A stretch of DNA of 64,000 bases from Poa pratensis (taxonomy: Eukaryota; Streptophyta; Magnoliopsida; Poales; Poaceae): the NCBI GenBank assembly GCA_947311845.1, contig CAMZMU010000040.1, positions 53,535,975 to 53,599,974 of the forward strand, given 5' to 3'. The position numbers were made by a program, and so were the translations under genes. The notes beneath the pieces are model-generated. The model saw only the letters and a program-made list of their open reading frames with translations. It was not told the origin of the DNA and ran no database searches. Each line of letters begins with the position of its first letter. Positions within the stretch are counted from its first letter, which is position 1. Positions 22,563-36,046 of this stretch are shown in pieces.

Positions 22563-23061
22563 TACTTCATTGCAGGAAATTATTGAGGGGACTAAAGTTA
22601 CAGCTATAAATTTGCCTCATTTTTTTTTTTTTTTTGTACAAACACCGCACTTGTAAAGAAAAATTCCAACCTGAATGTTGTGGGGACAGGCGAGACAAAG
22701 GTTCCGAGAAGATCAACAGTTTGTGACAAATTACGTGAAAATGATCTGAACGGCTTTAGTTAGACACCAAATGTTGGTGCAGAGAGAGGGACGTGCGCCC
22801 GCACACAGAGAGAGAGATTAAATAGATGTGAGAAGAACTTACGCTCGGGCCAGCTAGACCCACCAACTTGGGTTGATTTGGTGTGGCTTGTTGCAATGCT
22901 CGAGTTAAGGCTCCGTTCGGTGTGCGGGAATTTCGCAGGAATTTTGCGGGCCTAAATTCCACCCGATCACAAGAACGTTTCGCAGGAATCTCCGCTGACG
23001 AGCCATGCATCACAAGAACGTTTCTAGTCTAGTTGAAAACAAAACACGATCAACCAGCTGA
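22563..23061. other. 3' flank of paralogue B
   Basis: It has a T17 run at 22620 and a duplicated CACAAGAACGTTTC phrase at 22969 and 23009 that also occurs beyond the end of paralogue A (AGCAAGAACGTTTC). There is no gene. Confidence 0.4.
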
Positions 23062-23869
23062 TCAAGCGGCACGACCAGCCGGAGCACGACCAGTTCGCCA
23101 GCGATGGTACCCGACCAGTGCATGCTCCGCGCGCCGCCGAGCGTGCTCCTCGCAGCACAGGAGCTGGTGCACCGCCGCCAGGTTGGCGCTATACAGCTCC
23201 TCCTCCAGCACACGCTTCGCCGCGGCGAGCTTGGCCATCGCCTTCGCCACCTCCGCCCCCTCCATGTCGTCGATGTCGAGCTCGGGCCTCGCCTTCTCCT
23301 GCTCCGCCGCATCAGCTGCCCGCTTCGTCGCTATGAGCTCGGCGTTCGCCTTCACAACCTCCGCCTCAGCCACGGCGAGCCCGGCTTTCGCCTTCGCCAG
23401 CTCGGCCTTCGCCTTCTCCTGCTCCGCCTCCCGCTTTGCCGAAGCGACCTCGCTCTTCGCCTCCTCCAGCTGCTCCCGCAGCGCCGCGGCGTCGCGCTCC
23501 TGGGCCAACAGCTTCTCCTCCAGCTCCAGCGCGTAGCGCGTGGCCTGCACACAAATATTGTGATCGATCGGACTCTGTAAATGTACCAGTCGATCGTCGT
23601 ATTTGCATACCTGCAGAATCACTGCGTAGCTCGATGCGACGGCATCGGATGGCTCGTTCCCCGTGAACACACGCTCCTTCGGCGGCGCGACGGCGCCCTG
23701 CAGCAGCTCCCCTGCAGGCTCCCGGTCCGTTGTGTCTCTGTCGAGCCCGCTGGAGAAGTTCTGTGGCTTGGGGGAGAAGCCCGGCGGTGGCGAACGCACG
23801 CCGGAAGATAGCCCCTCCTCGCCGTTGGCTTCCTGCAGACTTCTCTTTTTCCCGTACGAAGGCGGCGAC
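23062..23869 (-). pseudogene. Paralogue B, C-terminal half (Ala/Lys/Glu-rich coiled coil), cut off by Copia insertion
   Basis: The minus strand resumes right after the Copia LTR with PSYGKKRSLQEANGEE, then RSPPPGFSPKPQNFSSGLD, and reaches a donor CTGCAG|GTATGC (exon end 23611). A 66-bp intron follows, then exon 23544-23062 beginning ATRYALELEEKLLAQERD. The last ~150 residues are a continuous helix of AELAKAKAGLAVAEAEVVKA type ending near HALVGYHRW. Unlike paralogue A, this half has no lesion in this copy. The other half is at 57977-58975; TSD GCGAC (23865-23869 and 57977-57981) proves they were contiguous. Confidence 0.8.
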
Positions 23870-24009
23870 TGTTAGAATCGGTCTGTACACGTACGTGAGG
23901 TCTTTACCCGTACGTATTGTAATTGTATCTTGTATCTGTCAAGTATATAAATAGAGGAGAGGTGGAGGCTAGACCCCACCCGAAAAACCCTAAACCTATT
24001 TTTCAAACT
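23870..24009 (+). repeat. 5' LTR of the outer Copia (first copy)
   Basis: 140 bp with TATATAAATA at 23944-23953 as a probable TATA box. The termini are TG..CT instead of TG..CA. TSD GCGAC lies immediately left. Confidence 0.9.
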
Positions 24010-24106
24010 TGGTATCAGAGCCGCCGCCGCCGCCGCGAGATCAGTCCGCCGCCGCCGCAAGATCCTCTGTCCGCCGCCGCCGAGAGCCCCTTCCTCGGTC
24101 GCCGCG

Positions 24107-24787
24107 ATGTCGTCCTCCTCCGCACTCCAGCTCTCCCAGTCCTTCGGGTCCCTCGCTTCATCACCATCCGCCATCCATGTCGTCGGGTCGACGGTGGTGC
24201 TTCCGCCGGTCTCCGTTCGATTGGAAGCGGGCAACTTTGCCTTATGGAGGGGACTCCTCCTTCCCAACCTTGCCGGCGCGGGCTTACATCATCACCTCGA
24301 CGAGAACGTCGCCCCGCCCGCGAAGATTGTCACCCAGGGAGAGGGGACAAGGCCGTCACCATTGCAAACCTGGAGTACGCACAGTGGTGGTCTGCCGATC
24401 AGAAGGTCATCGGAGCTCGACATCGCCAACCAGCTTATCGGTTGCAAGTCAGCTGCCGCGGTGTGGAGCGGCGTCCACGCCATGCACGGCGCCCAGAGCC
24501 GCGCCAACGTTCGTCACATCCGACGTCAACTGTCCTCCACGCGCAAACAGGACCTCTCCGCCGCCGCGTACATGCATAAGATGAAGTCCTTTGCAGATGC
24601 GATGGCCGCCGCTGGTTCGCCCATCACCGACGACGAGCTCATCGATTTCATCGTCATCGGCCTCGTTCCGCATACAACTCCATCGCCGCCACACTCACCT
24701 TCGGCAACCGGTCGATTCCCTACGACGAGTTCTACTCCGCCATCCTCTCGTACGGTCCATGCAGGCTCAGCGGTGGCCGAGGGGTGG
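24107..24787 (+). pseudogene. Outer Copia gag, N-terminal part (first copy)
   Basis: It starts MSSSSALQLSQSFGSLASSP after the primer site and a CCG-repeat leader. It shows the UBN2-type Copia gag core (VRLEAGNFALWRGLLLP, DIANQLIGCKSAAAVWSGV, LSAAAYMHKMKSFADAMAA, DDELIDFIVIGL). A frameshift near 24365 is absent from the second copy, so it is probably an error. Later ones (after SADQKV and after VIGL) are shared by both copies and look real. It is cut at 24787 by the Sirevirus-like insertion (TSD GGTGG). The zinc knuckle part is at 54208 onward. Confidence 0.8.
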
Positions 24788-25891
24788 TGAAAGGACATTT
24801 ATTATCCCCTCTATGTTTTGTGTTAGATAACAACACCGTGAAAGTTTAATATGTTGCTGAAGTGATTTCAGCATTGTCCGGTATCTCTCCATATTCAAAA
24901 AGAAGAAAGAAAGTTCGGGATATCGGAAAAGAGGCGCGTGCCCTGGGTGGCCGGTTCCCAGGCCGGCCAGGCCAGGCTCCAGGCCGGCCGGCTCGGCTGG
25001 GTCGCCGGCTCCCAGGCCGGACCAGTCCGGGCCCCTGGCCGGTTGGCTCTGCTGGGGTGCCGGCTCCCAGGCCGGCCAGTCCGGCCCCCATGCCGGCTCC
25101 TCTGGATCTGGCCACAGCTCGCCAGGCCGGCCAAACCGGCTCCCCAGCCGGCCACTCTGCAGCCTCCAACGGCCACTTATTGGGGGGCTTTAAATAGCCC
25201 TCCACCTACCTTGAGACAAGAAGCTTGAACACCTTGAAGAACACCATTGATTGCAAGCTCAAGATTTGATAGATCTCCCAATCCCTCCACCCAAACTCGT
25301 TGATCTTTGGAGGATTGAAGGAGAAGGCCCGATCTACATCTTCACCAAGCCGTTTTCATTTCCCCCTCATTCACTTGAGGGACCATTTGCTAGGGTTTCC
25401 ACTAGGAAAACCTAGCCCCCTATTGTACTCACTTGATTGTCTTTGTGACAGATTGTAGCTGTTTGGGAGCCCCCAATCCTTTGTGGGTTGTGCCCCATCG
25501 TTGTTGTAAAGGCTCCGGACTCCGCCTTGAAGGTTTCCGATAGTTGAAGTGAACCAAACCTTTGTGGTGCGGTTCACCGGAGAAGAGGGTGAGCCTTTGT
25601 GGCCGTTGAGAATTTGTGGTTCACACCTCTCCAACGAGACGTACTCCCCTAAAAAGGAGGAACTCGGGATTACATCCGTGTCTCCGCGTGCTTTGACTTC
25701 GGTTACCTCTATCCTTGTTTACCGTTATTACTTATGTATCTGCTTAGTTGCTAGCTTGTCATATAGGTAAATTCACCGTAGTTGCATATCTAGAGAATTT
25801 ACCTTTTGTGTCAAGCCTAATTGAAAAAGACTAAAATTGGAGTAGCACCTATTCACCCCCCCCCCCTCTAGGTGTCATACCGATCCTTTCA
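24788..25891 (+). repeat. 5' LTR of the Sirevirus-like element (first copy)
   Basis: 1,104 bp, TGAAAGGACATTTA ... GATCCTTTCA. It holds a GC island at 24945-25150 built of GGCCGG palindromes, a TATA-like CTTTAAATAG at 25188-25197 and a C10-12 run near the 3' end. The primer site TTGGTATCAGAGC follows. Confidence 0.9.
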
Positions 25892-25943
25892 ATTGGTATC
25901 AGAGCAAGGCTCTCTTGTTTTGGGTTAACCGCCTAAGAGAAGT

Positions 25944-28455
25944 ATGACACAAAGTGAGGATGAGGCCGATCTTGCCAAGGCCAAAGAACCATGGCATCCA
26001 TGGCCGATATCAAATTGGAAACAACATTGACATCGTCCATGAATGACATGAATGTCAAATTTGATGAGTTGCGTGACATGCTCATGAAACTCACAAATGC
26101 CAAGGTTTCGGAAACCATCCCACTAGAGGGCATCTCTAACTCCGATGAAGGTGATTCCGAGGAGGGTAAAAAGAAAAATGAGAAGGGGTGGAAACCACCT
26201 CCGGATCTAAACCAACTCCTCCACCTCCTACCAAGCATGAAGATGGGAAGGAAGAGTACCATAACGTTCCGGGATGGTACCCTATCGACCCACCTATCAC
26301 CACCCGCATAAACCCCATTGGTCCTCCACCTAAGCTTAATGCATTAGCCTTTGCTAGTTGGCAACGCTCAATGAAATCTCATATTAACAGTGCCTCTATC
26401 GAGCTTTGGAGGATCATTGAAGATGGGTACAAGGTTGCGGATCCAAGCAATGTGACAAGAAGAGAATTTGCCGAAAAGCAACTCAATGCCTCCGCACTCC
26501 ATATGATTGAACTTTCAGTGAGTGAAAGTGACAAGCATTATGTTCTCAATGCCACCACCGCCAAAGAAGCTTGGAATTGTCTTGAGGTTGCATTTCTTGG
26601 GAATGAAAGCATGAAGAGAAACCGATATGAGTCTTTGAGCAATGATGCCGAAGGCTTCTACATGTTTGACAATGAGACTCATGAAGACATGTATGGAAGA
26701 CTCAAGACTCTTGCAAAGGCCTTCTTTGATGTGGGGGCAACCTATGTGGATGATGCTTATGTCAAGAGGAAGTATGTGAATGCTCTCTTGCCTTCGAGCC
26801 CATCGAGTGAAGTCCATTCAAGGAAGACACAACTACAACGAAATGACATCCAATGAAGTTATGCAAGAAGTGCAAGCCTCCAAGGTTGCCACCAAGAATG
26901 CCGAAGATAGCCGTGCTAGGGCCATGGGGATGAAACAAGGCCCCTCACTTGCTTTGAAGGCCAAGGTGGTATGTCTTGATGAGGTTGAAGCGTGCCCAAG
27001 CAACATTGCTCCAAATGATCTTGAACCGGCTCTAAATGGTCATATAGCTCTTGCCACAAGAGAGTTTTGGCAAGACCCGGCAAAAGCTAAAGCCAAGGTT
27101 GATAAAGAGAACAACTCAAGTGGGAAGAAAGAGCTAGCCTCAAAGTGGAAGACGTGCTACAATTGTCATGACAAGAACCACTACATAAGAGAGTGTCCTT
27201 ATGAGAACCGAGAGCAAAATGGTGGGAAGCTCATCCCCAAGGACCATTCAAGTTGATCCAAAAGAAGCCCGCAAGACCAAGGAAGCCTTTCTTCAAGAAG
27301 GCACCAAGAATTGTGTTGGTGGCACAAGAAGAATATGCCACAAGTGATTCCGAAGATGAAGATGCACCTACTAAAGAGGTAGCCGCATTGGCTATTGTAT
27401 CAACTTCATCATCTTCTCTCTTTGAATCCCCCAATGAGAACTTCTCCACCAACAACGCTCGTTGCCTCATGGCTAATGTCACCGAGGTATCATCTCCTTC
27501 TCCCAAGACTATGCATGAAATGAGTGATCAATCTAGTCTTGTGATTAAGAAGAACTTGTTGCTTTCGATACTTTCATGACTAACTTGCAAGGTGAAGCTA
27601 AGGAACATGTTGAGTCTCTCATGAGACAACTATGTGCGGCCGAAGAACTTCTTCAAGAAAAGAGTAAGATTGAGAGAGAGGATTCTCTCACCATTGCCTC
27701 TTTGAATGCTTCCGTAGCATCCTTGAATGCCTCTCTTGATGAAGAGAGTGAAGAAAGATGTTCTCTTGAGGAAAGACTTGAGTCTCTTGATGCTAAAAAT
27801 GATGATATCATTAATAAAATCATTAAGGATAGAGATCATGTCTTTGCTAAATATAAAGTGCTTAAAAAGGAGAAAGTTGAACTTGGGGTTGCTAATGCTA
27901 GACTTCTTGAGGATATGGAGAAGCTTGACAAGGCTCACAAGGCCTTGGAAACACTCACTCCCTTTTAGTCAAGTCTCATGAGCAACTTCAAACTCAACTT
28001 TCTAAATCTAGCTCAACTAGCATATCTATTCTTCCTCGTGTTCATGAAAATGTTATTGAAGAAAATGTTAGTGCCAAGACCTCTATTCCCAAAGGTAAAG
28101 ATAAGGGTATTGCTTACTTATTTGAGCAAAAACCACACAAAGGGAAGGAGGGTCTTGGTTATGTAGCCGAGCCCAAGAAGAAAGTGGGCAACAACAAGAA
28201 GATCAAGACCAAGCCCGCACAAGCCAGACTTCCATTGCGGTGGTAGTGCCACAAGGGGCAAGACCACTCGTAGTGACTTTGCGGGGCATAACAACCCCAA
28301 CTATATTCTTTATGTTGATTATTATGGGGATGTTTATGCTCAATATGTTGGTCCATATGATGGTTACATTGATTACTCTATTTGGGTTCCTAAGACCCTT
28401 GTTGCTAACCAAAGAGGACCCATTGAGAAATGGGTACCTAAATCCAAGCAATGAT
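25944..28455 (+). pseudogene. Sirevirus-like gag (first copy, frameshifted)
   Basis: It starts MTQSEDEADLAKAKE. Gag core frames are at 25991-26311 and 26188-26856 (ALAFASWQRSMKSHINSASI, ESLSNDAEGFYMFDNETHED). The zinc knuckle CYNCHDKNHYIREC (CX2CX4HX4C) is near 27160-27200. A coiled coil follows from 27570. A stop after KDHSS and several single-base shifts break it, most of them not shared with the second copy. Confidence 0.75.
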
Positions 28456-28469
28456 TTCTTGTAGGACTA

Positions 28470-31006
28470 TGCTTCCGGTGGATCGAAATGGGTGGTTGAT
28501 AGTGGATGCACTAGTCATATGACCGGAAGCAAGGAGATTATGACGGAGTTGAGACCAAATCTAAATAAATCATCCGTCTCTTATGGTGACAATCAAAGGC
28601 CGAGGTAAAGAGTCTCGGCAAGGTGGTAGTTGCAAGGGATATCACCCTTGTAAATGTCATGCTTGTTGAGTCTCTAGGTTACAATCTTATGTCCGTTCGT
28701 GCTCTTAATAAGATGAACTTTGATGTCCATTTTACTATTGATATGGTGGTACTCTTGAGGAGCAAGACTCTAAAGGTCATGTTCGTTGGGTATGTTGAAA
28801 ATGAGTTGTTTGTGGTAGACTTTTCGGGGTCTACCAACACTCAAGCAATATGCCTATTCGGAAAGGCCGACGTGGGGTGGTTGTGGCATCGCCGCTTGTC
28901 CCATGTCAACATGAGAACTTTGCAAAGTCTTCACAAGGGTGGCCACATTCTTGGACTAAAAGAATGTTTCTTTTTCTAGAGATCGTCTTTGTAGGGCTTG
29001 TGTTGAAGGAAAGATGCATGATTCTCCCCATCCGGGCAAGACCATCATTTCATCAAAGAGGATATTGGAACTTCTTCATGTTGATCTCTTTGGTGCCGTG
29101 CCTCAACCTAGTCTTGGTGGGAAGAAATATTGTTTGGTGATTGTTGATGACTATTCAAGATTTACTTGGGTTTATTTCTTCAAGACGAAGGATGAAACCC
29201 AACAAACCATCATCGACTTTTCCAATATTGTTCAACGCCAATACAATGTCCCTATTTTGGTCATTAGGAGTGATAATGGCTCCGAGTTCAAGAACTACAC
29301 CTTAAATGAGTTTCTTAGTGAAGAGGGGATTCGTCATCAATATTCCGCTGCATATACCCCTCAACAAAATGGTGTAGCCGAAAGGAAGAACCGGACTCTC
29401 ATGGATATGGCAAGGTCTATGTTGGCGGAGTTTAAGTCTCCGCTATTCTTATGGGCCGAGGCTATCTCCACGGCGTGTCACTCATCTAACCGGTTATTCT
29501 TTCGTGTTGGCAAGAAGTTTACATCTTATGAGATGCTCACCGGCAACAAGCCCAATGTCTCCTACTACCGAGTTTTGGTTGTAAGTGTTTCTATAAGAAC
29601 AAAAGTGTTCGTTTGTCTAAATTTGAATCTAAAGCTTTAGAGGGTGTTTTTGTTGGTTACGGTGCCGAATCTCACACCTATAGAGTCTATGACAAGACCG
29701 TTGGGAAAGTCATAGAATCTTGTGATGTGAGGTTCGATGAGAATGACGGCTCCCAAGTGGCGCAATTTCATGTTTGTGATGTAGATAATGAGGAACCTCA
29801 AGAAGCAATAAGAAGAATGGGGGTTGGTTTCCATCGCCCCATTGAAATCCATCATGAGCCTCCTCAAGCAAGTCCTAGCTCCACTCATGTGGAGACTCCA
29901 TCATCACAAGTTGAAGTTGCACCTTCTATGGAAGCAAATGATGCACCTACCCAAGAACAAGTTCAAGGCCCTCCTCAAGTTGACCAAGTGCTATTCAAGA
30001 ACAAGTTCTCCTATTGTCATCAGCCAAGGTCAAGACCAAGATCAACCCTCTCCTTCCTTTGTTGAAGATGCTTCAAGATGATCAAGGTCAACATCCGGTC
30101 AAGACGGGGACTCAAATGATCAAGATGATCAAGCGAAATTCCTCGCATCAATGAGGATATCGAAACCCGTCGTATAGCAAGAGTCAAAAAGGATTGGAGA
30201 AGAAAGAGTCTTCATCTAGAAATATCATTGTTAATGTCAAGAACAAGGTCACCACAAGAAAACAATTGGCAAATTTCAATGAACATCAAGCCCACATCTC
30301 TATGGTGGAACCAAAGAAAGTCTTTGAAGCTCTTGAAGATCCGGATTGGTTGGAAGCCATGCATGAAGAGCTCAATAACTTCAAGCGCAACAAAGTGTGG
30401 AATCTAGTGGAGAAGCCAAAAGATTGCCTCAATGTTATAGGCACCAAGTGGATATTCAAGAACAAGCAAGATGAGCATGGAATGGTTGTGAGGAACAAGG
30501 CAAGATTGGTAGCTCAAGGGTACTCTCAAGTTGAAGGCATTGATTTTGGAGAGACCTATGCTCCCGTGGCTCGCCTTGAGTCCATCCGTATCCTTCTTGC
30601 ATATGCATCACATCATAATTTCAAGTTGCAACAAATGGATGTGAAAAGTGCCTTTCTTAATGGTCCTTTAAAGGAGTTGGTATATGTTAAGCAACCTCCG
30701 GGATTTGAGGATCCACACTTCCCTAACCATGTCTACAAACTTGATAAGGCGCTCTATGGTCTCAAACAAGCACCTCGTGCTTGGTATGAGCACCTAAGAG
30801 AGCTATTGGTAGACCGTGGCTTTGAAGTGGGGCAAATCGATCCCACTCTTTTTACCAAGAGGGTTAAAGGGGAGCTTTTCATATGCCAACTTTATGTTGA
30901 TGATATCATATTTGGCTCTTCTAACAAAGCTTTTAATGATGAATTTTCAAAGCTTATGACCGATAGGTTCGAGATGTCCATGATGGGAGAAGTACTTCCT
31001 TGGTTT
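28470..31006 (+). pseudogene. Sirevirus-like pol (first copy, partial)
   Basis: Protease WVVDSGCTSHMTG is near 28490, pre-integrase WLWHRRLSHVNMRTLQ near 28880, integrase with HVDLFG, RSDNGSEF and NGVAERKN at 29080-29390, and RT from about 30270 to the gap with LYVDDIIFG. Frameshifts near 28588, 28968, 29570 and 30000 divide it; the 28588 and 28968 ones are absent from the second copy. Confidence 0.8.
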
Positions 31007-31019
31007 NNNNNNNNNNNNN
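31007..31019. other. Assembly gap (13 N)
   Basis: A run of 13 N. Left of it is Sirevirus RT. Right of it is the interior of the LARD-like element, in a position identical to 12757. The junction has no biological continuity. Confidence 0.99.
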
Positions 31020-34000
31020 TAAAGGACTTGGGTTAAAGGTCAGCTTCATGTGCCGGGAATCAAACTAGCATAACGATCACATGGGTAACAACCCACGCAA
31101 CTCAACATACCAGATCCACAGCACAATCCGGGACCTTATGTTCAAGACCTTGGGATGAAACCCGACAAAGGAGCAAATGATTAAACTCGGTAGAAACATC
31201 TGAGTTGATTTGGGACGGTAGAAACACTGAGTTGATTTGGGATTGCAACGCAGCGGGAGCAACGTGACACATAACACTAAAGGTCGAACCCACCCACGTT
31301 TCTCCTAATTTTGAAGAACAGACGAGAAGCAAAACTTTTAACTCAAATCGAGGTAAGATTGCTCCGAGATTAGAGGGTAACCAGATAAGGAGTAAAAAGA
31401 ATCCTAAGATGGTTTCACAACTCATTTTTAGGTTAAAATATTTTCACAAACTCTAGACTCAACGTCGACCAGTAGAAGGGTTTCCTACAGCAGTACTGCT
31501 CTGATACCAACTTGTGGCGCCCCGACCCGACTGTTATACAGTGATACTGTGTCCCCGGTTATCCGATACCACCAGACACACTATCAAAGCATAATAAGAG
31601 ATCAAGGCTTGTGGAACAACTGGCTCATCACAGACTCTACGACACAAAACATATAGTTCACTCTTATAATAGAGAAAGATAGCAAATGACAACCAGAGGT
31701 CACAGACCCAACATTACAACAAGCGGAAGCAAAATAAGTTGTTCTAAACAACAAGATCCAGATTATGGCCTAAGAGGCCTACAAATAAACATCCAGCGCC
31801 AGCTGTTCCGGGATGTCCCAAGCTGCCACCTGGAACCCCAGACTACTCGTCGATGCACAAAGAACCCACCTTCGAGGTCGTGAAGTCCTCCTCTGAAACA
31901 AAACAAACGACGTTGAGTTCGACGAACTCGCAAGATTATATATAGAGCATTAGCTCGATGAAGCTTTCAAGGTTTTATGGCTGTTTTGCATAAAGCTGAT
32001 TTATTTATGAAAAACATAACTCAAAGGCATCGACTAATCAGAATATTTTCAAAAGAGGTAAAGAATAACTCTTTTTTCATCACCTTACTCATCGTCAACC
32101 ATCATCAACCATGGTACCTGTTCATCAAAGGCACTCCCCGAATCACCCTCGAGGAAGTTCACCTTGCATTTGTGAGTGGTACCTCTAGTACCCAGTTTTT
32201 AATCATTCCGTTAAAGTTATTCTATGATCTTACCTTCACTTCCCAAGTTCGTCCATAACCGCGGACACGGCTTTTCGAAAAGATTTACCCTGCAGGGGTG
32301 TACAATGTTGCCACGCGTACCGTCCGGCCCATTACCTAGCTTTTAGCTCTCTTCCTTGGAGAACCGCTGGGTGGGAGCGGTGTCGACTTCTCCCTCGTTA
32401 AGGACTTTCCAGGATCATCAGTGGCGGCAGGGCAGCCAGTGCCTGCAACACCCGCCACGGCCACTCATTTTCCTAACACCACCATCCTCATCTCAGTTCA
32501 TCCCACCATCATCACGCACGCGCAAATGGAAGCCCGAACTAGAGGACCCTGGCTAGCCCCGCCCGAGTTATTTAGTCTATGAGGGTTCCTGCAAATGCAT
32601 AGGCCTCACGCATGGTTGCACGCTCAGTCTTGGTTCAAGAGGTATAGAACTCGCTCCTAGGCGCGAGAACAAGACAAAACACCACAACCACAGTGGCCTC
32701 TCATCCCACCTTAAGCATTTATTATCCGTCACCACAATTTCTCCACCATCAATCTCATCTCATCACCTGTTTCCAACACAAACCATCCATCGTATAGCTA
32801 TGCAATTAACTAAGCATGGCTAAGCATCAACAAGCATAGTAGGTATCTCGGCCAACAATACAAACCTATAGATAATAGGGGGGGAAACAGGTATTGGCAT
32901 CGGAAACTTAATGCAACTATAGGATACTCTAATCCAATAAATTGACATTTGGAACCGCATGCAATATTATAGTGGAGAAAATATTTGCGGAAAATAGGAT
33001 AAGATATGCTCAGAGGGGGATTACGCTTGCCTGGATCAGTGTGCTGGTAGTACGGCTCTTCACGATACTGTGGGGCACTTCCCCTCCTTGATCTACCGAT
33101 GCAAACAATACCGGAGGGAACAATCAAAACCACGGATAACATCGGTGCAATGCGCAAACACATGATGACATGACATTTTAAATCCCCGGGAGGGGGATGA
33201 TGCAACTATTCAAATTAAACAGAGTTCGGGTGCTTAGAGGGGCGCATCCCGGATATCCGTGAATTTAAGTCATGGATCATCTTACTTGTTGATTACGGTG
33301 GTCGAAACCCTAGGGTATAACTTGTAGATGCTAAGACATGATCATGTGGGAGATGCAGGGTTTTGGCGATTTAACATACATGATAACCATTTAAACGGTT
33401 GGTTCACGAATTTCCGGACATTCGGGTATACTACAACCTTTTATGGTAGACCGACAGAATTACAAGTTAAACATTTTAATTCCTCTTGTAATATGCCTGG
33501 TTATTATTCAAATCCAATACATTATTACCACTTAACCAAAATAGGAAGAAAAATAAGAAGAAACAGTACATTTTCTTTGTGCTGGGCAAAATCGGAATAT
33601 CCGGTTTATTAAAACTCGGAATATCCGATGGAACACAAGTCCCAGAATTTGGCTAAGGACTGAAGATTTTCTTCGTACTGATAGGAATCGGAAAATCCGA
33701 ATTTGTAGAAATCGGAAAATCCGATTATCGGAGATAGCTCGCCACGGCTAAGGACTGAAACAGAATCGCACTGGAACTGATCGGAAACTCCGATTGCTCA
33801 TCGACTCGGATTATCCGAGCGAGCGCAGAGTACAGCGGCGAGCACGGCGACCTGCGGGCGCCGGTGAACCACGGCGGGAGAGGAAGGAACGGAGGGCAAA
33901 GGAGGGGTGCGTGCTCACCCTGATGGCGTGGAGGTGCTCGGCGTGGTCGGGATGGACTGGAACGGCGGCAATCGACCGCGGCGGCGCTCGAAGTGCAGCG

Positions 34001-34886
34001 GCGAGGCAGTGGAAGGTGACGGCGATTTCGGTCTTCCCCGGCCGATTCCTTTGGTGGGGAAGTAGAGGAGGACACGGCGGAGCTTCCTACGTCCTTGGTT
34101 CCGCTCGGGAGCTACCCAGTCGACGGCGACGCGGCGGCGGAGCTCGAGCTGCGGGCGGCCATGGTGGAAGCAAGGAAAGGAGATGAACGGGAAGAAAAAT
34201 CTGGGGGACGGGTGAGGAGCAGGTGGGGCTCGTGGCTGGCTTCCCTTCCTCGCAGGGGAGTGGGCAGGGGGCCCGGCGATGGGGGCGCGCGGCATGGCGC
34301 CAGTGCCCCAGGAGAGAGATGACGCTTTTTCCCGAAAACCCCCTGGAGAAATTTGGTTCCTCACGGATAGGTCCTTTTCAGCTTTTATTTTAAAGTCTTT
34401 TAAAAACCAGTACCTCCAGTGATTTAATTAAGGCACTAAACAATTTCCAAAAATTATGAAATAAATTGGGTGGCCTTTTATACCATGAGGAAACTCCACA
34501 AAAAATTGGCGCCTCCAAATAAAATGTTTTGAACCCCTTTTGTTTAGAAAGTTGGATAGGGCATTTTTGCTAAATTCGAAGATGTTGCTCCTTTAACAAT
34601 TTGGAGCAAGTGCAAAATATTATTTTTGGAGCTCTTGGAACTTCCTTGACAAATAGGAGATGTCGAAGTAATTTTATTTGCAAGATTGAGTGCCTTCGTT
34701 GTTTTGAAATTTGTGGAAGCACATTTGGCAATTTGGTTTTTAAAATGTTGCCAAGTCTCCACAATTCCCTAGCAACAACCACAAATCCCTAGCAACAACA
34801 ACAATTTGCATGATGCCATGATGCAATTAACACAAAAGTGGAAAATTTACACGGGTTTTCAAGGTTTTCAACTTTGGGCTGTTACA
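31020..34886 (-). mobile_element. LARD-like element remnant (second copy: interior end plus one LTR)
   Basis: Interior 31020-31512 includes the primer site; the LTR is at 31513-34886 and TSD TCAGA at 34887-34891. It is indel-rich relative to 13250-16645 (for example single lost bases around 31830-31880). No second LTR exists because the contig begins inside the element. Confidence 0.9.
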
Positions 34887-35123
34887 TCAGACCAGGTTAG
34901 AATAGGGTACCCGATAATAGCAAAACGAGATTGGTGTACACCAAAAGTACGCTCGACATCCTTCTTAGCACCCTCCTATTCTGAAGCAAACCAAGATTGT
35001 GTTCTGACCTAGAGGTTGGAGATTGTCTTCACAAATGTATACCATATTGGATAGATGACATCTGATAGATAATATCCCTTGTCATAGGCATGGCCGTTGA
35101 CCTCATAGTTGCCTGTCTCGGTA
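34887..35123 (-). pseudogene. Harbinger transposase relic (second copy of 16646-16882)
   Basis: Same [19 protein letters not shown] block and same lesions as the first copy, plus a one-base change near 35000. Confidence 0.8.
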
Positions 35124-35477
35124 TTTTATATAGAATTGTCTTCTGTTTGAGAATAAAATTGGTTCAAAGTGCAATTAGGAGTGTCTCTTGGAGGCGCCGG
35201 GGGAGCCACTCCCAATAGCTTGGCAACCTGTGTATGTGCTCATGATAATACTTGTCTGGCACAGTTGTCGGACGCTCTATTGTGTGCGCTGGTGGAGATG
35301 CTCTATTGTTCGGTATTTATGGTATAGATGCCACTTGTGTTCAAAATAAAAACTTACATAATGAAACTTGTGTGGGATGGTGAGACGAAGCTACTGCTCA
35401 CGCAGAATTGGAGATTGGCGGTTAAAAACCCGGACCATTTTCTTAGACAGCAAGCGTTGTGCCAAAAGTAAAAAATA

Positions 35478-35601
35478 CTCTCTCCGTTATAAATTAGATG
35501 ACTTACATTTGTCCACATGTGAATGTACGTAGACATATTACAAGTATAGATACATCCATATTTGAACAAAATGAAAGTCATCTAATTTGGAACGGAGGGA
35601 G
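35478..35601. mobile_element. Stowaway MITE (second copy)
   Basis: Identical structure to 17236-17359, with TA flanks at 35476-35477 and 35602-35603. Confidence 0.95.
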
Positions 35602-36046
35602 TAGAAAATAAAGATAACCTTGGTGCACACACTTCTTAGGTAGTAGAAAAAATAATTTCGAAGTTTTGTAAATCTTAATAATCCATGCATTGGTACTGAG
35701 TTGAAAATTGCCTATGCATCGTCAAATAATACGACAATTTGCTATGTTTTTGAAAGATGAGAAAATGAGAAATTATGTTTTTTCGATCATACGACCATTT
35801 GCTGTCGTGTACATGGTCAAGTCAGCTCTGACTCAAGTTTGGTGCATTTGCAAGACGCCTCGCCGAATCACGAAATAGTCCACCGCTTCTGATTACTGGA
35901 TCACGAACGGGAGTCCAAAATTTCGTTCTACTAGTATCAGGAACTACATGATCTGCTGGACCGAAGAACCGTTCTGATTACTCGATCACATTAGTGAGGT
36001 GTCGTCTACGAAGAGGAACTGCGTCTGAACGCCTAGAGTTAGTTGA

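Larger units (their letters stand above)
12757..31006. repeat. First copy of the ~18.2 kb duplicated segment
   Basis: It matches 31020-~49245 throughout, with the same nested elements and junctions. Offsets between matching landmarks drift between 18,263 and 18,230, reflecting many small indels. It ends at the N run. It is probably redundant assembly of one locus. Confidence 0.95.
24788..31006 (+). mobile_element. Sirevirus-like Copia, first copy, truncated by the assembly gap
   Basis: It contains the 5' LTR, primer site, gag, protease, integrase and the first two-thirds of RT, ending in the N run just after the YVDD block (30893) and FEMSMMGE. The same element is complete at 43022-54207. 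TSD GGTGG is at 24783-24787. Confidence 0.9.

Noticed and set aside
24862..25205. Gly/Pro/Ala/Arg-rich ORFs on both strands in the Sirevirus LTR
   Set aside because: Products of the GGCCGG repeat island, present in every LTR copy, with no start context or family.
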